From positions 186,001 to 250,000 of the forward strand of contig JOAA01000021.1 of the NCBI GenBank assembly GCA_000720375.1: 64,000 bases of DNA, given 5' to 3'. A program made the position numbers and the translations under genes. The DNA comes from Rhodococcus rhodnii. GTDB lineage: Bacteria; Actinomycetota; Actinomycetes; Mycobacteriales; Pseudonocardiaceae. Below, piece by piece: positions 1 to 12,702 of the stretch. Position 1 is the stretch's first letter; each line of letters opens with the position of its first letter. The notes below the pieces were generated by a model. It ran no database searches and was not told where the DNA came from. It was given only the letters and a program-made list of their open reading frames with translations.

Positions 1-1
1 T

Positions 2-379
2 GGCTCGTTCATGGCGCTCACCAGGTACTGCGCCGATCCGCAGCAGGCGTTCGAGATCGTCAGCTGGATCCTCAACCCCGCCAACCAGGCACGGCACTAC
101 GTGGACGCCGGGCTTTTCCCGTCCGCACCGGCCGCGTTCGACGATCCGCTGATGCGCGAACCGGATCCGTTCTTCGGTGGACAGGTCACAGTGGACGTTT
201 TCGGCCAGGCCGCCAAGGAGGTCAAGCCCGCGTACTTCAGCCCGCAGGACATCGACGTCAGCAACATCCTCACCGATGAGCTGGTGAACGTGGAGTCCGC
301 GGGCAAGGACCCCGGCCAGGCGTGGCGGGACGCGCAGAACTCGGTCAACCGGTTGCTGCAGCGTCGAGGAGTGCTCTGA
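2..379 (+). CDS. Sugar ABC transporter substrate-binding protein, C-terminal part
   Basis: Partial gene; it enters the window from the left in frame 2 and only the last 125 or so residues are present. The sequence (helical, with NPANQARHYVDAGLFPSAP and a terminal SVNRLLQRRGVL) looks like the C-terminal lobe of an extracellular type 1 solute-binding protein. The stop TGA shares its A with the ATG of the next gene (TGATG), so it is translationally coupled to two MalF/MalG-type permeases and a beta-galactosidase. This points to uptake of a galactoside-type oligosaccharide. The specificity is inferred from context only. Confidence 0.75.
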   Translation, partial: GSFMALTRYCADPQQAFEIVSWILNPANQARHYVDAGLFPSAPAAFDDPLMREPDPFFGGQVTVDVFGQAAKEVKPAYFSPQDIDVSNILTDELVNVESAGKDPGQAWRDAQNSVNRLLQRRGVL

Positions 380-1269
380 TGCCCCGCAAACGGTTGAAGT
401 ACCTGCCGCAGTACCTGGCGATCTCACCGTTCTTCATCCTGTTCGCCGTGTTCGGCGCCTATCCGGTGCTCTACTCGCTGTACCTGGCGTTCCAGCGGTG
501 GGACGGGATCGGCCCGACCGAATGGATCGGGCTGTCCAACTTCGAGTTCCTGGTCTCCGACTTGGAGTTCTGGAACTCGGTGGGCAACACGTTCATCATC
601 TGGATCATGTCGACGGTGCCGATGACGGTGCTGGCGCTGCTGATCGCGGTCGGACTGAACTCGTCGGTGCGGTTCAAGGGTCTGTACCGGATCGCGTACT
701 TCACCCCGAACGTCACGTCCATTGTTGCCATGGCGATCGTGTTCAGCTCGATCTTCTCGCCCGAGTTCGGCATCCTCAACGCGTTCGTCAGCTGGCTCGG
801 CCTCGACCCGGTGGAATGGGTGACCGATCCGTGGGGCATCAAGATCGCCATCTCGGTGATGATCATCTGGCGGTGGGTCGGCTACAACGCGATCATCTTC
901 CTGGCTGGCCTGCAGGCGATCCCACAGGAGGTCTACGAGGCCGCCCGGATCGACGGCGCCGGCCCGGTCCAGACCTTCTTCCGCGTGACGCTTCCCTTGC
1001 TGCGCCCGGTGTTGCTGTTCTCCGTGGTGATGTCGGCGATCAACGGCCTGCAGATCTTCGCCGAGGCGCAGGTGCTGGTCGGTGAACGCGGCGGGCCGGA
1101 AGACGCTGGTATGACAATGGTCCTGTACTTCTACAACCAGGCGTTCCTGGAGAACGACTTCGGCTACGGCGCCGCGATCGCGTGGGGCATCTTCGTGATC
1201 GTGCTGCTGTTCGCGATCATCAACTGGCGGTTGATCAACCGGCCCGAGCGGGCGGAGGTCAAGGCGTGA
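379..1269 (+). CDS. Sugar ABC transporter permease, MalF type
   Basis: Membrane subunit of a carbohydrate ABC importer, 296 residues. The start is the ATG overlapping the upstream stop (protein begins MPRKRLKYLPQYL); a longer reading from 322 would run into the binding protein. The first hydrophobic segment begins at about residue 12, followed by about five more. The cytoplasmic coupling (EAA) loop reads EVYEAARIDGAGPVQTFFRV, near residues 195-215, and contacts the ATPase. No ATPase gene is seen here, so the transporter probably uses a shared MsiK-like ATPase, as is common in actinobacteria (inference). Confidence 0.92.
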   Translation: MPRKRLKYLPQYLAISPFFILFAVFGAYPVLYSLYLAFQRWDGIGPTEWIGLSNFEFLVSDLEFWNSVGNTFIIWIMSTVPMTVLALLIAVGLNSSVRFKGLYRIAYFTPNVTSIVAMAIVFSSIFSPEFGILNAFVSWLGLDPVEWVTDPWGIKIAISVMIIWRWVGYNAIIFLAGLQAIPQEVYEAARIDGAGPVQTFFRVTLPLLRPVLLFSVVMSAINGLQIFAEAQVLVGERGGPEDAGMTMVLYFYNQAFLENDFGYGAAIAWGIFVIVLLFAIINWRLINRPERAEVKA

Positions 1270-2093
1270 CCCCGACTTTGCGCACCAGGCTCACCGGCGG
1301 CGTCCTGCTCGCGATCGGTGCCGTGGTCGTGCTGTTCCCGTACTACTGGCTCGCCGTGATGGCGACCAACACGACCGGGGACATCTTCACCACGCCACCG
1401 AAGCTGACGTTCGGCACGCATTTGTTCGACAACATCGGCGAAGTGCTCAACCGGATCGACTTCTTCGGCTCGTTGCTCAACACTGTGATCGTCTCGGTGG
1501 CAACGACCGTGCTGGTGTTGTTCTTCGACTCGCTGGCAGCCTTCACGTTCGCCAAGTACGCCTTCCCCGGCCGGAACCTGCTGTTCACCATTCTGCTGGC
1601 GACGTTCGTCGTGCCGACGCAGCTCTCGGCGATCCCGCAGTACTCGATCATGGCGTCGATCGGCTGGGTCGGCGACCTCAAGGCGTTGATCGTCCCGGCG
1701 GCGGCGAACGCATTCGGCATCTTCTGGATGCGTCAGTACGCCGCGTCGGCGATCCCGGACGAACTGCTCGAAGCCGCCAAAGTGGACGGCGCTGGCTTCT
1801 TCCGTACGTATTGGACGGTCGCGATGCCGATCCTGCGGCCCGCACTGGCGTTCCTCGGCATCTTCACGTTCGTCACGACGTGGAACGACTACCTGTGGCC
1901 GTTGATCGTGATGGTCGACCCGTCCAACACCACACTGCAGGTCGCACTGAACCAGCTCAACGGCCTCTACGGCGCCGACTACAGCCTCGTGATGGCCGGA
2001 ACGTTGATGGCCGTCATCCCATTGCTGGTCGTGTTCCTGTTCGGAGCACGGCACTTCATCCGAAACATCGCCGCAGGCGCGGTCAAAGGCTGA
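1266..2093 (+). CDS. Sugar ABC transporter permease, MalG type
   Basis: Second membrane subunit, 275 residues. I start it at the GTG at 1266, which overlaps the preceding stop (GTGA) and gives VTPTLRTRLTGGVLLAIGAV. Six hydrophobic segments are evident. The EAA loop ELLEAAKVDGAGFFRTYWTV, near residues 158-178, is typical of the MalG/LacG group. It forms the heterodimeric channel with the preceding permease, and the next gene is a beta-galactosidase three bases away. The longer open frame from 1182 would overlap the first permease and is rejected. Confidence 0.92.
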   Translation: MTPTLRTRLTGGVLLAIGAVVVLFPYYWLAVMATNTTGDIFTTPPKLTFGTHLFDNIGEVLNRIDFFGSLLNTVIVSVATTVLVLFFDSLAAFTFAKYAFPGRNLLFTILLATFVVPTQLSAIPQYSIMASIGWVGDLKALIVPAAANAFGIFWMRQYAASAIPDELLEAAKVDGAGFFRTYWTVAMPILRPALAFLGIFTFVTTWNDYLWPLIVMVDPSNTTLQVALNQLNGLYGADYSLVMAGTLMAVIPLLVVFLFGARHFIRNIAAGAVKG

Positions 2094-6441
<4,348 letters not shown>

Positions 6442-6501
6442 CAAACCAATTGTGCCAGATTGGCTCTGCCATAGGACCAATTTTTCGACAAGACTTGGAT
6501 C
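6442..6501. promoter_or_regulatory. Divergent promoter/operator region, MocR and trans-sulfuration enzyme
   Basis: A 60-base intergenic region. It contains ACCAAT at 6444-6449, ATTGG near 6459, and ACCAATTTTT near 6476-6485, giving direct and inverted copies of an ACCAAT/ATTGG word spaced by about 15-30 bases. Repeated half-sites in both orientations are typical of MocR operators. No strong Shine-Dalgarno precedes the ATG at 6502, so a short or leaderless transcript is possible. The exact site is unproven. Confidence 0.45.
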
Positions 6502-7665
6502 ATGCACCGAGAGACACGAGCAGCCCGCCTGACCGCCCCAGCGCCTGGTCAGCCCGTGACCGTGCCGCTCTACCAGACATCCAACTTCCGGTTCGACAGC
6601 CCGCAACAGCTGACAGCGGCGATGTCAGACCCGGATTCCTTCGCCTACAGCGGGTACGGCAACCCGACCAACCGAGCGCTTGAGCAGGCCATGGCCGACT
6701 TGGAACGCGGCGAGAAGGCGCTGGTCACAGCGTCGGGATCGAGCGCGCTCAGCACCGTGCTGCAGACGGTCCTGCGCCACGGCGACCACATCATCGCCCA
6801 GAAAGCGCTCTACGGCGGCACAGTCGCGATGTTCAACCACCTCATCGACCGTTGGGGCATCGAAGTCACCTACATCGACGGCGTCGACCCGGCCGAGGTC
6901 ACCGCGGCACTGAGGCCAAGCACCAAGCTGCTGTTCCTGGAGACCATCGCGAACCCGATCGGCCACGTGCCCGACCTGCCCGCACTGGCCGCCGAGGCCA
7001 AACAGAACGGCCTGCTCACGGCGGTCGACAGCACGTTCGCCACTCCCCTGCTGTGCCGGCCGATCGAACACGGCGCCGACATCGTGATCCACTCGGCGAC
7101 CAAGTACCTGGGCGGTCATCACGATGTCGTCGGTGGTGTCGCCGTGTTCGCCGACGAAGCCCTTTACCGGCAGGCATGGAAGCACGCGATCAACCTCGGT
7201 GTGGTCGCCGACCCGTTCGCGGCATGGCTGATCATCCGTGGCCTCAAGACGTTGCCGCTCAGGATCAATCGTGCCTGCCAGAGCGCCGCCATGCTGGCGG
7301 AGCGCATGGCGGCGCACCCAGCGGTGTCCACAGTGCACTATCCGGGCCTGCCGACACACGCCAGTCATGCCAGGGCGACCAAACTGCTCAGCGGTTACGG
7401 CGCCATCATCGCGACCGAAGTCGTTGACGCACAACAGTTCATGGGCAACCTGGAACTGATCCTGAACGCGTCTTCCCTCGGTGGCACGGAAACCACCGTC
7501 ATGCACCCGGCGACCACGTCCCACCGGCACCTGACCGCCGACGAGCTGCGAACCGCCGGTGTCAGTCAGAACATGGTCCGGATCGCCGTGGGTGTCGAAC
7601 ATCCCGACGACCTGTGGGCAGACATCGAGCAAGCGCTCAGTCAAGCGCCGACATCACGTGCTTGA
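6502..7665 (+). CDS. Trans-sulfuration family PLP enzyme (cystathionine gamma-synthase/lyase-like)
   Basis: A 387-residue Cys/Met-metabolism PLP-dependent enzyme acting on gamma-substituted amino acids in the cytosol. The fold-type-I core is complete: the YSGYGNPTNRALE substrate/PLP region, the ATGSSA-like ASGSSALSTV phosphate loop, DSTFATPLLCRPIEHGAD, and the PLP lysine Lys201 in SATKYLGGHHDVVGG. Whether it is a synthase, a gamma-lyase or a methionine gamma-lyase cannot be decided from sequence alone. It is divergent from the MocR regulator that probably controls it. The 3' end overlaps the convergent aldehyde dehydrogenase by 29 bases. Confidence 0.88.
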   Translation: MHRETRAARLTAPAPGQPVTVPLYQTSNFRFDSPQQLTAAMSDPDSFAYSGYGNPTNRALEQAMADLERGEKALVTASGSSALSTVLQTVLRHGDHIIAQKALYGGTVAMFNHLIDRWGIEVTYIDGVDPAEVTAALRPSTKLLFLETIANPIGHVPDLPALAAEAKQNGLLTAVDSTFATPLLCRPIEHGADIVIHSATKYLGGHHDVVGGVAVFADEALYRQAWKHAINLGVVADPFAAWLIIRGLKTLPLRINRACQSAAMLAERMAAHPAVSTVHYPGLPTHASHARATKLLSGYGAIIATEVVDAQQFMGNLELILNASSLGGTETTVMHPATTSHRHLTADELRTAGVSQNMVRIAVGVEHPDDLWADIEQALSQAPTSRA

Positions 7666-9067
7666 TCCTCGTGTAGTCCTCCAGGCCGTACAGGGAAAGG
7701 TCCTTGCCGTAGCCGGAGTGTTTGAAGCCGCCGTGCGGCATCTCGGCCACCATCGGGATGTGCGTGTTGATCCAGACGCAGCCGAAGTCGAGCCGCCGTG
7801 ACATCCGCATCGCTGTGGCGTGGTCGCGCGTCCACACCGACGAGGCCAGGCCGTAGCGCACGCCGTTGGCCAGCCGCACGGCCTCGGCCTCGTCGGCGAA
7901 CTTCTGCACGGTGATCACCGGCCCGAACACCTCGTCGGTGACGATCTCATCGCCTTGCTTGAGGCCGGAAACCACGGTCGGCGCGTAGAAGTAGCCACGT
8001 TCGCCGAGCGTCGAGCCTCCACTGTGGATGGCCGCGGCGTCGGGCAGGCGGTCGATGAACCCGCTGACCCGCGCCAGCTGCGAAGCGTTGTTGAGTGCGC
8101 CGTAGTAGACGTCCTCATCGGGTCCGCCAGTGCGGGTTTCTTTGGCTGCCCCGGCAAGGGCCGCGACGAAGTCGTCGTGCACGCCCGCGCCGGCGATCAC
8201 GCGGGTCGCGGCCGTGCAGTCCTGGCCGCCGTTGAAGTATCCGGCCGCGGCGATCGCCTTTGCGGCGGCGGCGATGTCGGCGTCGTCGAACACCACGACC
8301 GGCGCCTTGCCGCCCAGTTCAAGGTGTACGCGCTTCACATCAGCCGCGGCCGCGCCAGCGACCTCGATGCCCGCGCGTTCCGAGCCGGTGATCGACACCA
8401 TCTGCGGCGTGGGGTGCGTGACCAGCGACCGGCCGGTGTCCCGGTCACCACAGACGACGTTGAGCACACCGGGCGGCAGGAACTCCGCGGCCAACTCGGC
8501 CAGCATCGCCGTGGTCGCCGGTGTGGTGTCCGATGGCTTGAGCACCAAGGTGTTCCCGGCGGCGATAGCGGGCGCGATCTTCCAGATCGCCATCATCAGC
8601 GGGTAGTTCCACGGCGTGACCTGCGCGCACACGCCGACCGGCTCGCGGCGGACGTACGAGGTGAAGCCACTCAGGTACTCCCCCGCGGACTTGCCTTCCA
8701 GCACACGGGCCGCGCCAGCGAAGAACCGGACCTGATCGACCGCGACCGGCAGCTCCTCGACCCGGGTCACGGCCATCGGCTTGCCGGTGTTCTCGCCTTC
8801 CCGCTGCACGAATTCCTCGGCCCGCGCCTCAAGTGCGTCGGCGATCCGCAGCAACGCGAGCTGGCGTTCCGCTGGAGTCGTGTCCCGCCAGGTCTCGAAC
8901 GCGGTCTCGGCCGCCGCGAACGCCGCGTCCACATCGGACTGACCGGACAGCGGTGCGGTGGCGTAGGCCTCGCCGGTCGCCGGGTTGACGATGTCGAGCG
9001 TACGCCCGTCGGCCGCGTCGGCGTGCTTGCCGTTGACGAAGTTGCGGAAGACTTGCTTGTCAGACAA
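7637..9067 (-). CDS. Aldehyde dehydrogenase, gamma-aminobutyraldehyde dehydrogenase-like
   Basis: NAD(P)-dependent oxidation of an aminoaldehyde to the acid, 476 residues, cytosolic. Features in order: Asn in TPWNYPLMMAIWK, cofactor loop LKPSDTTPAT, VSITGSERAG, general base Glu in HLELGGKAP, nucleophile Cys284 in GGQDCTAATRV, and EVFGPVITV. It resembles the PatD/YdcW group that turns 4-aminobutanal into GABA. Translated 17 bases after an APC permease on the same strand, next to an Lrp regulator and a class III aminotransferase, so putrescine or polyamine breakdown is the most likely role. Confidence 0.87.
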   Translation of the reverse strand: MSDKQVFRNFVNGKHADAADGRTLDIVNPATGEAYATAPLSGQSDVDAAFAAAETAFETWRDTTPAERQLALLRIADALEARAEEFVQREGENTGKPMAVTRVEELPVAVDQVRFFAGAARVLEGKSAGEYLSGFTSYVRREPVGVCAQVTPWNYPLMMAIWKIAPAIAAGNTLVLKPSDTTPATTAMLAELAAEFLPPGVLNVVCGDRDTGRSLVTHPTPQMVSITGSERAGIEVAGAAAADVKRVHLELGGKAPVVVFDDADIAAAAKAIAAAGYFNGGQDCTAATRVIAGAGVHDDFVAALAGAAKETRTGGPDEDVYYGALNNASQLARVSGFIDRLPDAAAIHSGGSTLGERGYFYAPTVVSGLKQGDEIVTDEVFGPVITVQKFADEAEAVRLANGVRYGLASSVWTRDHATAMRMSRRLDFGCVWINTHIPMVAEMPHGGFKHSGYGKDLSLYGLEDYTRIKHVMSALD

Positions 9068-9084
9068 CAGAATCTCCGGTCATG

Positions 9085-10461
9085 TCATTCGGTCGGGACG
9101 GTGACGACCCAGCGGTCCGCTGATCGCGGGCGAAGGTAGGCCACCCAGTACACGGTAGCCGCGACGAGCACGCCGAGCGTGATCAACAGATCGAGCGGCG
9201 CCTGCTGAGCCACGACGTAAAGCAGGACAAGCGCGATCAGAACAGGCAACACCGGCCAACCCGCCATGCGCCACGCGGGCTTGTCGCGGTGTTCGCCCCG
9301 GCGCCCAGTCAACGCGGCGATGGCGACGCCCAGGTAGAGCGCGGCGACCACGACACTGGTGACGCCGCTGAGCGTCTCCACGGGTACGAAACACAGCACA
9401 GCGCCGCCGATGCCAACGACCAATGTGGACACCCATGGCGAGGAGAATCGCTTGCTGACCGTGCTGAATGCGCGGTTCAAAACCTCCGGCCAGGCGTGGT
9501 CACGGGCGGACGCGTACAGCACCCGGGAGTTCTGGATGACCATGACGATCACCGCGTTGATGATCGCCAACGCGATGCTGAGGCTGACGAACACGCCGAC
9601 CCCGGTGTTGCTCCAACCGGTGACCATGGCCGCGATGTCACCGCCGGTGAGCGTGGTGATGTCCGGCGCTCCCAACGTGATCGCGATGACCGGGATGATC
9701 ACCACCAGCGCGCCGATCCCGAGCGTCCACAGAACTGTCCGGACGACGGTGCGGCGTGGGTTGTGCATCTCCTCGGACAGGTAGACAGCGGTGGTGAATC
9801 CTTGCAGGACGAATAGCGCGACGGCTAGCCCGGCAATGATCGTGACCGCGCTGAGGGGCTCGAACGGGTCCGTGACCGTGGGGTTGACCAGCACGGAGGC
9901 CGGGCGCTGTGCGTTGCCGAAGCCGAGGAACGCCACCACGGCGATCGCGACGATCTCCAGAACCAGGAAGATGCCGGTGATCCAGGCGTTGGCCCGCAGG
10001 TTGAGCAGGCCCATCAGGGTTCCCAGCAGCATCACCACAGCGCCGGCGACCCGCGGATCCACGTCCATCACGGAGTGCAGGTAGTCCGCCGTGCCCAACG
10101 CGATGATCGGCGGAATGATCAACACGATGATGAACGACAGCACGAACATCATCCAGCCGGCGAACCTCCCGGCGACGATGCCCACCATCGCGTATTCACC
10201 ACCGGCGCTGGGCACGAGCGTGCCTAACTCCGCATAACAGAGCGCCACGCCGATGCAGAGCAGCGCGGCCAGCGCGATGGTCAGCGCGGTTGCGGTGCCG
10301 GTCTCCCCGAGCAACGGAGGCACCACGACGAACAGCGAAGACGCCGGAGTCAGACAACTCAACGTCAACAGCGTTCCCCCGAACACGCCGATCGATCTGG
10401 TCAGCCGCCGCGGCCCGGTGGTGACAAGCGCGGCCTTGGCGGGAGTCGCCGTATCGGTCAT
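9085..10461 (-). CDS. APC-family amino acid/amine permease
   Basis: A 458-residue integral membrane carrier with about twelve hydrophobic helices. It has the N-terminal APC signature (GVFGGTLLTLSCLTPASSLF) and the following AELGTLVPSAGGEYAMVG consensus. It imports amino acids, GABA or polyamines by proton symport (family knowledge). First gene of the minus-strand pair with the aminoaldehyde dehydrogenase. It shares a 162-base divergent promoter region with the Lrp regulator, which contains an operator-like palindrome at 10539-10553. Confidence 0.88.
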   Translation of the reverse strand: MTDTATPAKAALVTTGPRRLTRSIGVFGGTLLTLSCLTPASSLFVVVPPLLGETGTATALTIALAALLCIGVALCYAELGTLVPSAGGEYAMVGIVAGRFAGWMMFVLSFIIVLIIPPIIALGTADYLHSVMDVDPRVAGAVVMLLGTLMGLLNLRANAWITGIFLVLEIVAIAVVAFLGFGNAQRPASVLVNPTVTDPFEPLSAVTIIAGLAVALFVLQGFTTAVYLSEEMHNPRRTVVRTVLWTLGIGALVVIIPVIAITLGAPDITTLTGGDIAAMVTGWSNTGVGVFVSLSIALAIINAVIVMVIQNSRVLYASARDHAWPEVLNRAFSTVSKRFSSPWVSTLVVGIGGAVLCFVPVETLSGVTSVVVAALYLGVAIAALTGRRGEHRDKPAWRMAGWPVLPVLIALVLLYVVAQQAPLDLLITLGVLVAATVYWVAYLRPRSADRWVVTVPTE

Positions 10462-10538
10462 CCAACTCTCCTCGCCTCACGACACCGTAGTGTGACGCAT
10501 GAAACAACGCGGATACCGCAATGTCAACGGCCTCTCGA

Positions 10539-10553
10539 CTACGAAATCCGTTG
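10539..10553. promoter_or_regulatory. Lrp/AsnC-type operator (copy 1)
   Basis: CTACGAAATCCGTTG, a near-palindrome around a central A/T. It matches the perfect version CTACGGAATCCGTAG at 11110-11124 at 13 of 15 positions. It lies in the 162-base divergent region between the permease/aldehyde dehydrogenase pair (minus strand) and the Lrp gene (plus strand), about 70 bases from each start. A further half-site, ACCGTAG, is at 10484-10490. A 15-base dyad is the usual size of Lrp/AsnC boxes. Confidence 0.65.
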
Positions 10554-10623
10554 TTTACGTCGCGACACGTCCCGGATTCGCCGGACCGGCGAGCCGTTCT
10601 GACCGACCGGTCATAATGCCAGC

Positions 10624-11109
10624 GTGAACCGGAAGAACACGGCACCGGAGCGGACAGCGGCCCCTCTGCTCGACGACATCGCCAAACAGATCATCGAGCA
10701 GCTGCAGCAGGACGGCCGGATGCCGTACTCGACGATCGGAAAGATCGTCGGGCTGTCCGAGGCCGCGGTGCGCCAGCGGGTGCAGCGACTGGCCGACGCG
10801 GGCGTGATCCAGATCGTCGCGGTCACCGATCCGATGCAGGTCGGGCTGTTCCGCCAGGCGATGATCGCGATCAACGTGGACGGCCCGATCGAGCCCGTCG
10901 CCGACGCGCTCGCCGAGATGGACGAGATCGACTACGTGGTGGTCTGCGCGGGCCGGTTCGACATCCTCTGCGAGGTCATCTGCACCGACGACGCCAGCCT
11001 GCTCGAGCTGATCTCCACCCGGATCCGCGCGATCCCCGGCGTGCGCAACGCGGAAACCCTTGTCTACCTGAAGCTGCGCAAGCAGTCCTACCAGTGGGGC
11101 ACTCGCTGA
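10624..11109 (+). CDS. Lrp/AsnC-family transcriptional regulator
   Basis: A 161-residue DNA-binding regulator beginning at the GTG at 10624. The N-terminal winged helix-turn-helix is at about residues 18-75 (YSTIGKIVGLSEAAVRQRVQRLADAGVI). A C-terminal RAM ligand-binding/oligomerisation domain follows (about 85-155; ISTRIRAIPGVRNAETLVYLKL). It sits between an aldehyde dehydrogenase/permease operon and a class III aminotransferase. The same 15-base dyad flanks it on both sides and recurs before an amine oxidase 10 kb away. I infer local control of amine catabolism, perhaps with an amine or amino acid as ligand. Confidence 0.92.
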   Translation: MNRKNTAPERTAAPLLDDIAKQIIEQLQQDGRMPYSTIGKIVGLSEAAVRQRVQRLADAGVIQIVAVTDPMQVGLFRQAMIAINVDGPIEPVADALAEMDEIDYVVVCAGRFDILCEVICTDDASLLELISTRIRAIPGVRNAETLVYLKLRKQSYQWGTR

Positions 11110-11187
11110 CTACGGAATCCGTAGTTTGACCACGGTTTGATTGCCGAAAACATCGGTAGCGAGGGTGATTGACTTGCGTATCCGTAG
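11110..11187. promoter_or_regulatory. Lrp/AsnC-type operator array before the aminotransferase (copy 2 plus half-sites)
   Basis: CTACGGAATCCGTAG at 11110-11124 is a perfect 7-base dyad around a central A; it begins right after the regulator stop codon. Half-sites follow at 11152-11159 (ATCGGTAG) and 11180-11187 (ATCCGTAG), spaced by about 35 and 28 bases. Repeated, roughly helically phased boxes are expected for Lrp octamers. The array lies immediately upstream of the class III aminotransferase start at 11209. Confidence 0.7.
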
Positions 11188-11208
11188 CGAGTGTGCGATA
11201 AAGCAGAC

Positions 11209-12582
11209 ATGACCGCCTACGACGCCGCAGACCTGGCCCGATCCGCGAGTGAGCACCTGTGGATGCACTTCACGCGCCACTCCACCTTCGCTGACACGCC
11301 GCCGCCGGTGATCGTGCGCGGCGAGGGCGCCTACGTCTTCGACGCCGAAGGCAAGCGCTACCTGGACGGCCTCGCCGGGCTGTTCGCGGTGCAGGTCGGC
11401 CACGGCCGGGAGGAACTCGCGCAGGCAGCCGCCGAGCAGACGCGTCAACTGGGCTACTTCCCGTTGTGGGGCACGGCCCACCCGAAGGCGGTCGAGTTGG
11501 CCGAGCGCTTGGCCGCGTCCGCGCCGGGCGACATCAACCGGGTCTTCTTCACGGTGAGCGGCGGCGAATCCGTCGAGACGGCGTGGAAGCTGGCCAAGCA
11601 GTACTTCAAGCTGACCGGCAAACCCACCAAGCACAAGGTGATCAGCCGTTCGCTCGCGTACCACGGGACTTCGCAGGGCGCACTGTCCATCACAGGCATC
11701 CCGGCGGCCAAACAGGACTTCGAACCGTTGGTGCCGAGTGCGATCAAGGTGCCGAACACCAACATCTACCGCGCGCCAGTGTTCGGCGACGACCCCGAGG
11801 CGTACGGCCGGTGGGCCGCGGATCAGATCGCAGCGGCGATCGAGATGGAAGGCCCGGACACGGTCGCAGCGGTTTTCCTTGAGCCCGTGCAGAACACCGG
11901 CGGGTGTTTCGTGCCACCGCCTGGTTACTTCCAGCGAGTGCGCGAGATCTGCGACCAGTACGACGTTCTGCTGGTGTCCGATGAGGTCATCTGCGCGTTC
12001 GGCCGTCTGGGACACGACTTCGGCGCCAAGCGGTACGGCTACCAGCCCGACATCATCACCGTTGCCAAAGGACTGACTTCCGGATACGCCCCGCTGGGCG
12101 CGGTTCTGGTCAGCGACCGGCTGATGGAGCCGTATCTCCAGGGCACGACAACGTTCCTGCACGGCTCGACATACGGCGGGCACCCGGTGTCGTGTGCCGT
12201 CGCCATGGCCAACCTGGACATCATGGAAAACGAGGGGATCTACGACCACGTGCTGTCCAATGAGTCCGCTTTCCGGTCCACGTTGGACAAGTTGACCGAC
12301 TTGCCGATCGTCGGCGATGTCCGTGGTGCCGGGTTCTTCTACGGCATCGAGCTGGTGAAGGACAAGGAGACCAAGGAGACCTTCAGCGCCGAGGAGTCCG
12401 AGCGCGTGTTGCGCGGCTTCCTCTCCGGCGCCCTGTTCGACGCCGGGCTCTACTGCCGTGCCGACGACCGGGCCGAGCCGGTGATCCAGTTCTCGCCGCC
12501 GCTGATCTGCGAGCAGCAGCAGTTCGACGAGATCGAGCAGATCCTGCGCAAGGTGCTCACCGAGGCATGGCACCTGCTCTGA
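11209..12582 (+). CDS. Class III aminotransferase (putrescine/GABA-type)
   Basis: PLP-dependent omega-aminotransferase, 457 residues from the ATG at 11209 (MTAYDAADLARSA); a GTG at 11191 is possible but lies within the operator array. Landmarks: GEGAYVFDAEGKRYLDGLAGLF, GGESVETAWKLAKQY, DEVICAFGRLG, and the PLP lysine Lys287 in TVAKGLTSGYAPLG. The family includes putrescine and beta-alanine:pyruvate aminotransferases. With the 4-aminobutanal dehydrogenase-like enzyme at 7637-9067 it could take putrescine to GABA. Control by the adjacent Lrp regulator is inferred from the operator dyads directly upstream. Confidence 0.9.
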   Translation: MTAYDAADLARSASEHLWMHFTRHSTFADTPPPVIVRGEGAYVFDAEGKRYLDGLAGLFAVQVGHGREELAQAAAEQTRQLGYFPLWGTAHPKAVELAERLAASAPGDINRVFFTVSGGESVETAWKLAKQYFKLTGKPTKHKVISRSLAYHGTSQGALSITGIPAAKQDFEPLVPSAIKVPNTNIYRAPVFGDDPEAYGRWAADQIAAAIEMEGPDTVAAVFLEPVQNTGGCFVPPPGYFQRVREICDQYDVLLVSDEVICAFGRLGHDFGAKRYGYQPDIITVAKGLTSGYAPLGAVLVSDRLMEPYLQGTTTFLHGSTYGGHPVSCAVAMANLDIMENEGIYDHVLSNESAFRSTLDKLTDLPIVGDVRGAGFFYGIELVKDKETKETFSAEESERVLRGFLSGALFDAGLYCRADDRAEPVIQFSPPLICEQQQFDEIEQILRKVLTEAWHLL

Positions 12583-12667
12583 CCTAGCGCCGCCCAAAGG
12601 GGGCGATGAACGGGCACTCCCGAACTGCTGCCCCTTCGGGAGGGATAGCCCCCTGGTGCCGTCGTTA

Positions 12668-12695
12668 CCTTGTCGGATAAGTGATTTCGACAAGG
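12668..12695. promoter_or_regulatory. Inverted repeat overlapping the ribosome-binding site of the lanthipeptide synthetase gene
   Basis: CCTTGTCG at 12668-12675 and CGACAAGG at 12688-12695 form perfect 8-base arms around a 12-base AT-rich spacer. The right arm runs into the AAGGGGG Shine-Dalgarno just before the GTG at 12703. It could be a dimeric repressor operator covering the promoter, or an RNA hairpin that hides the ribosome-binding site. The region 12583-12667 also holds short GC-rich inverted repeats (for example CGCCC/GGGCG near 12592-12606) that may end the aminotransferase transcript. Confidence 0.55.
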
Positions 12696-12702
12696 GGGCG
12701 GC

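Noticed and set aside
1164..2054. Long minus-strand open frame of 296 codons opposite the second permease
   Set aside because: Gln/Arg/His-rich composition typical of the antisense of a high-GC gene; the plus strand encodes an obvious ABC permease with an EAA loop.
6442..6501. SAM or other sulfur riboswitch before the trans-sulfuration gene
   Set aside because: Only 60 bases lie between the divergent starts, too short for a known riboswitch plus promoter, and no conserved stems are visible.
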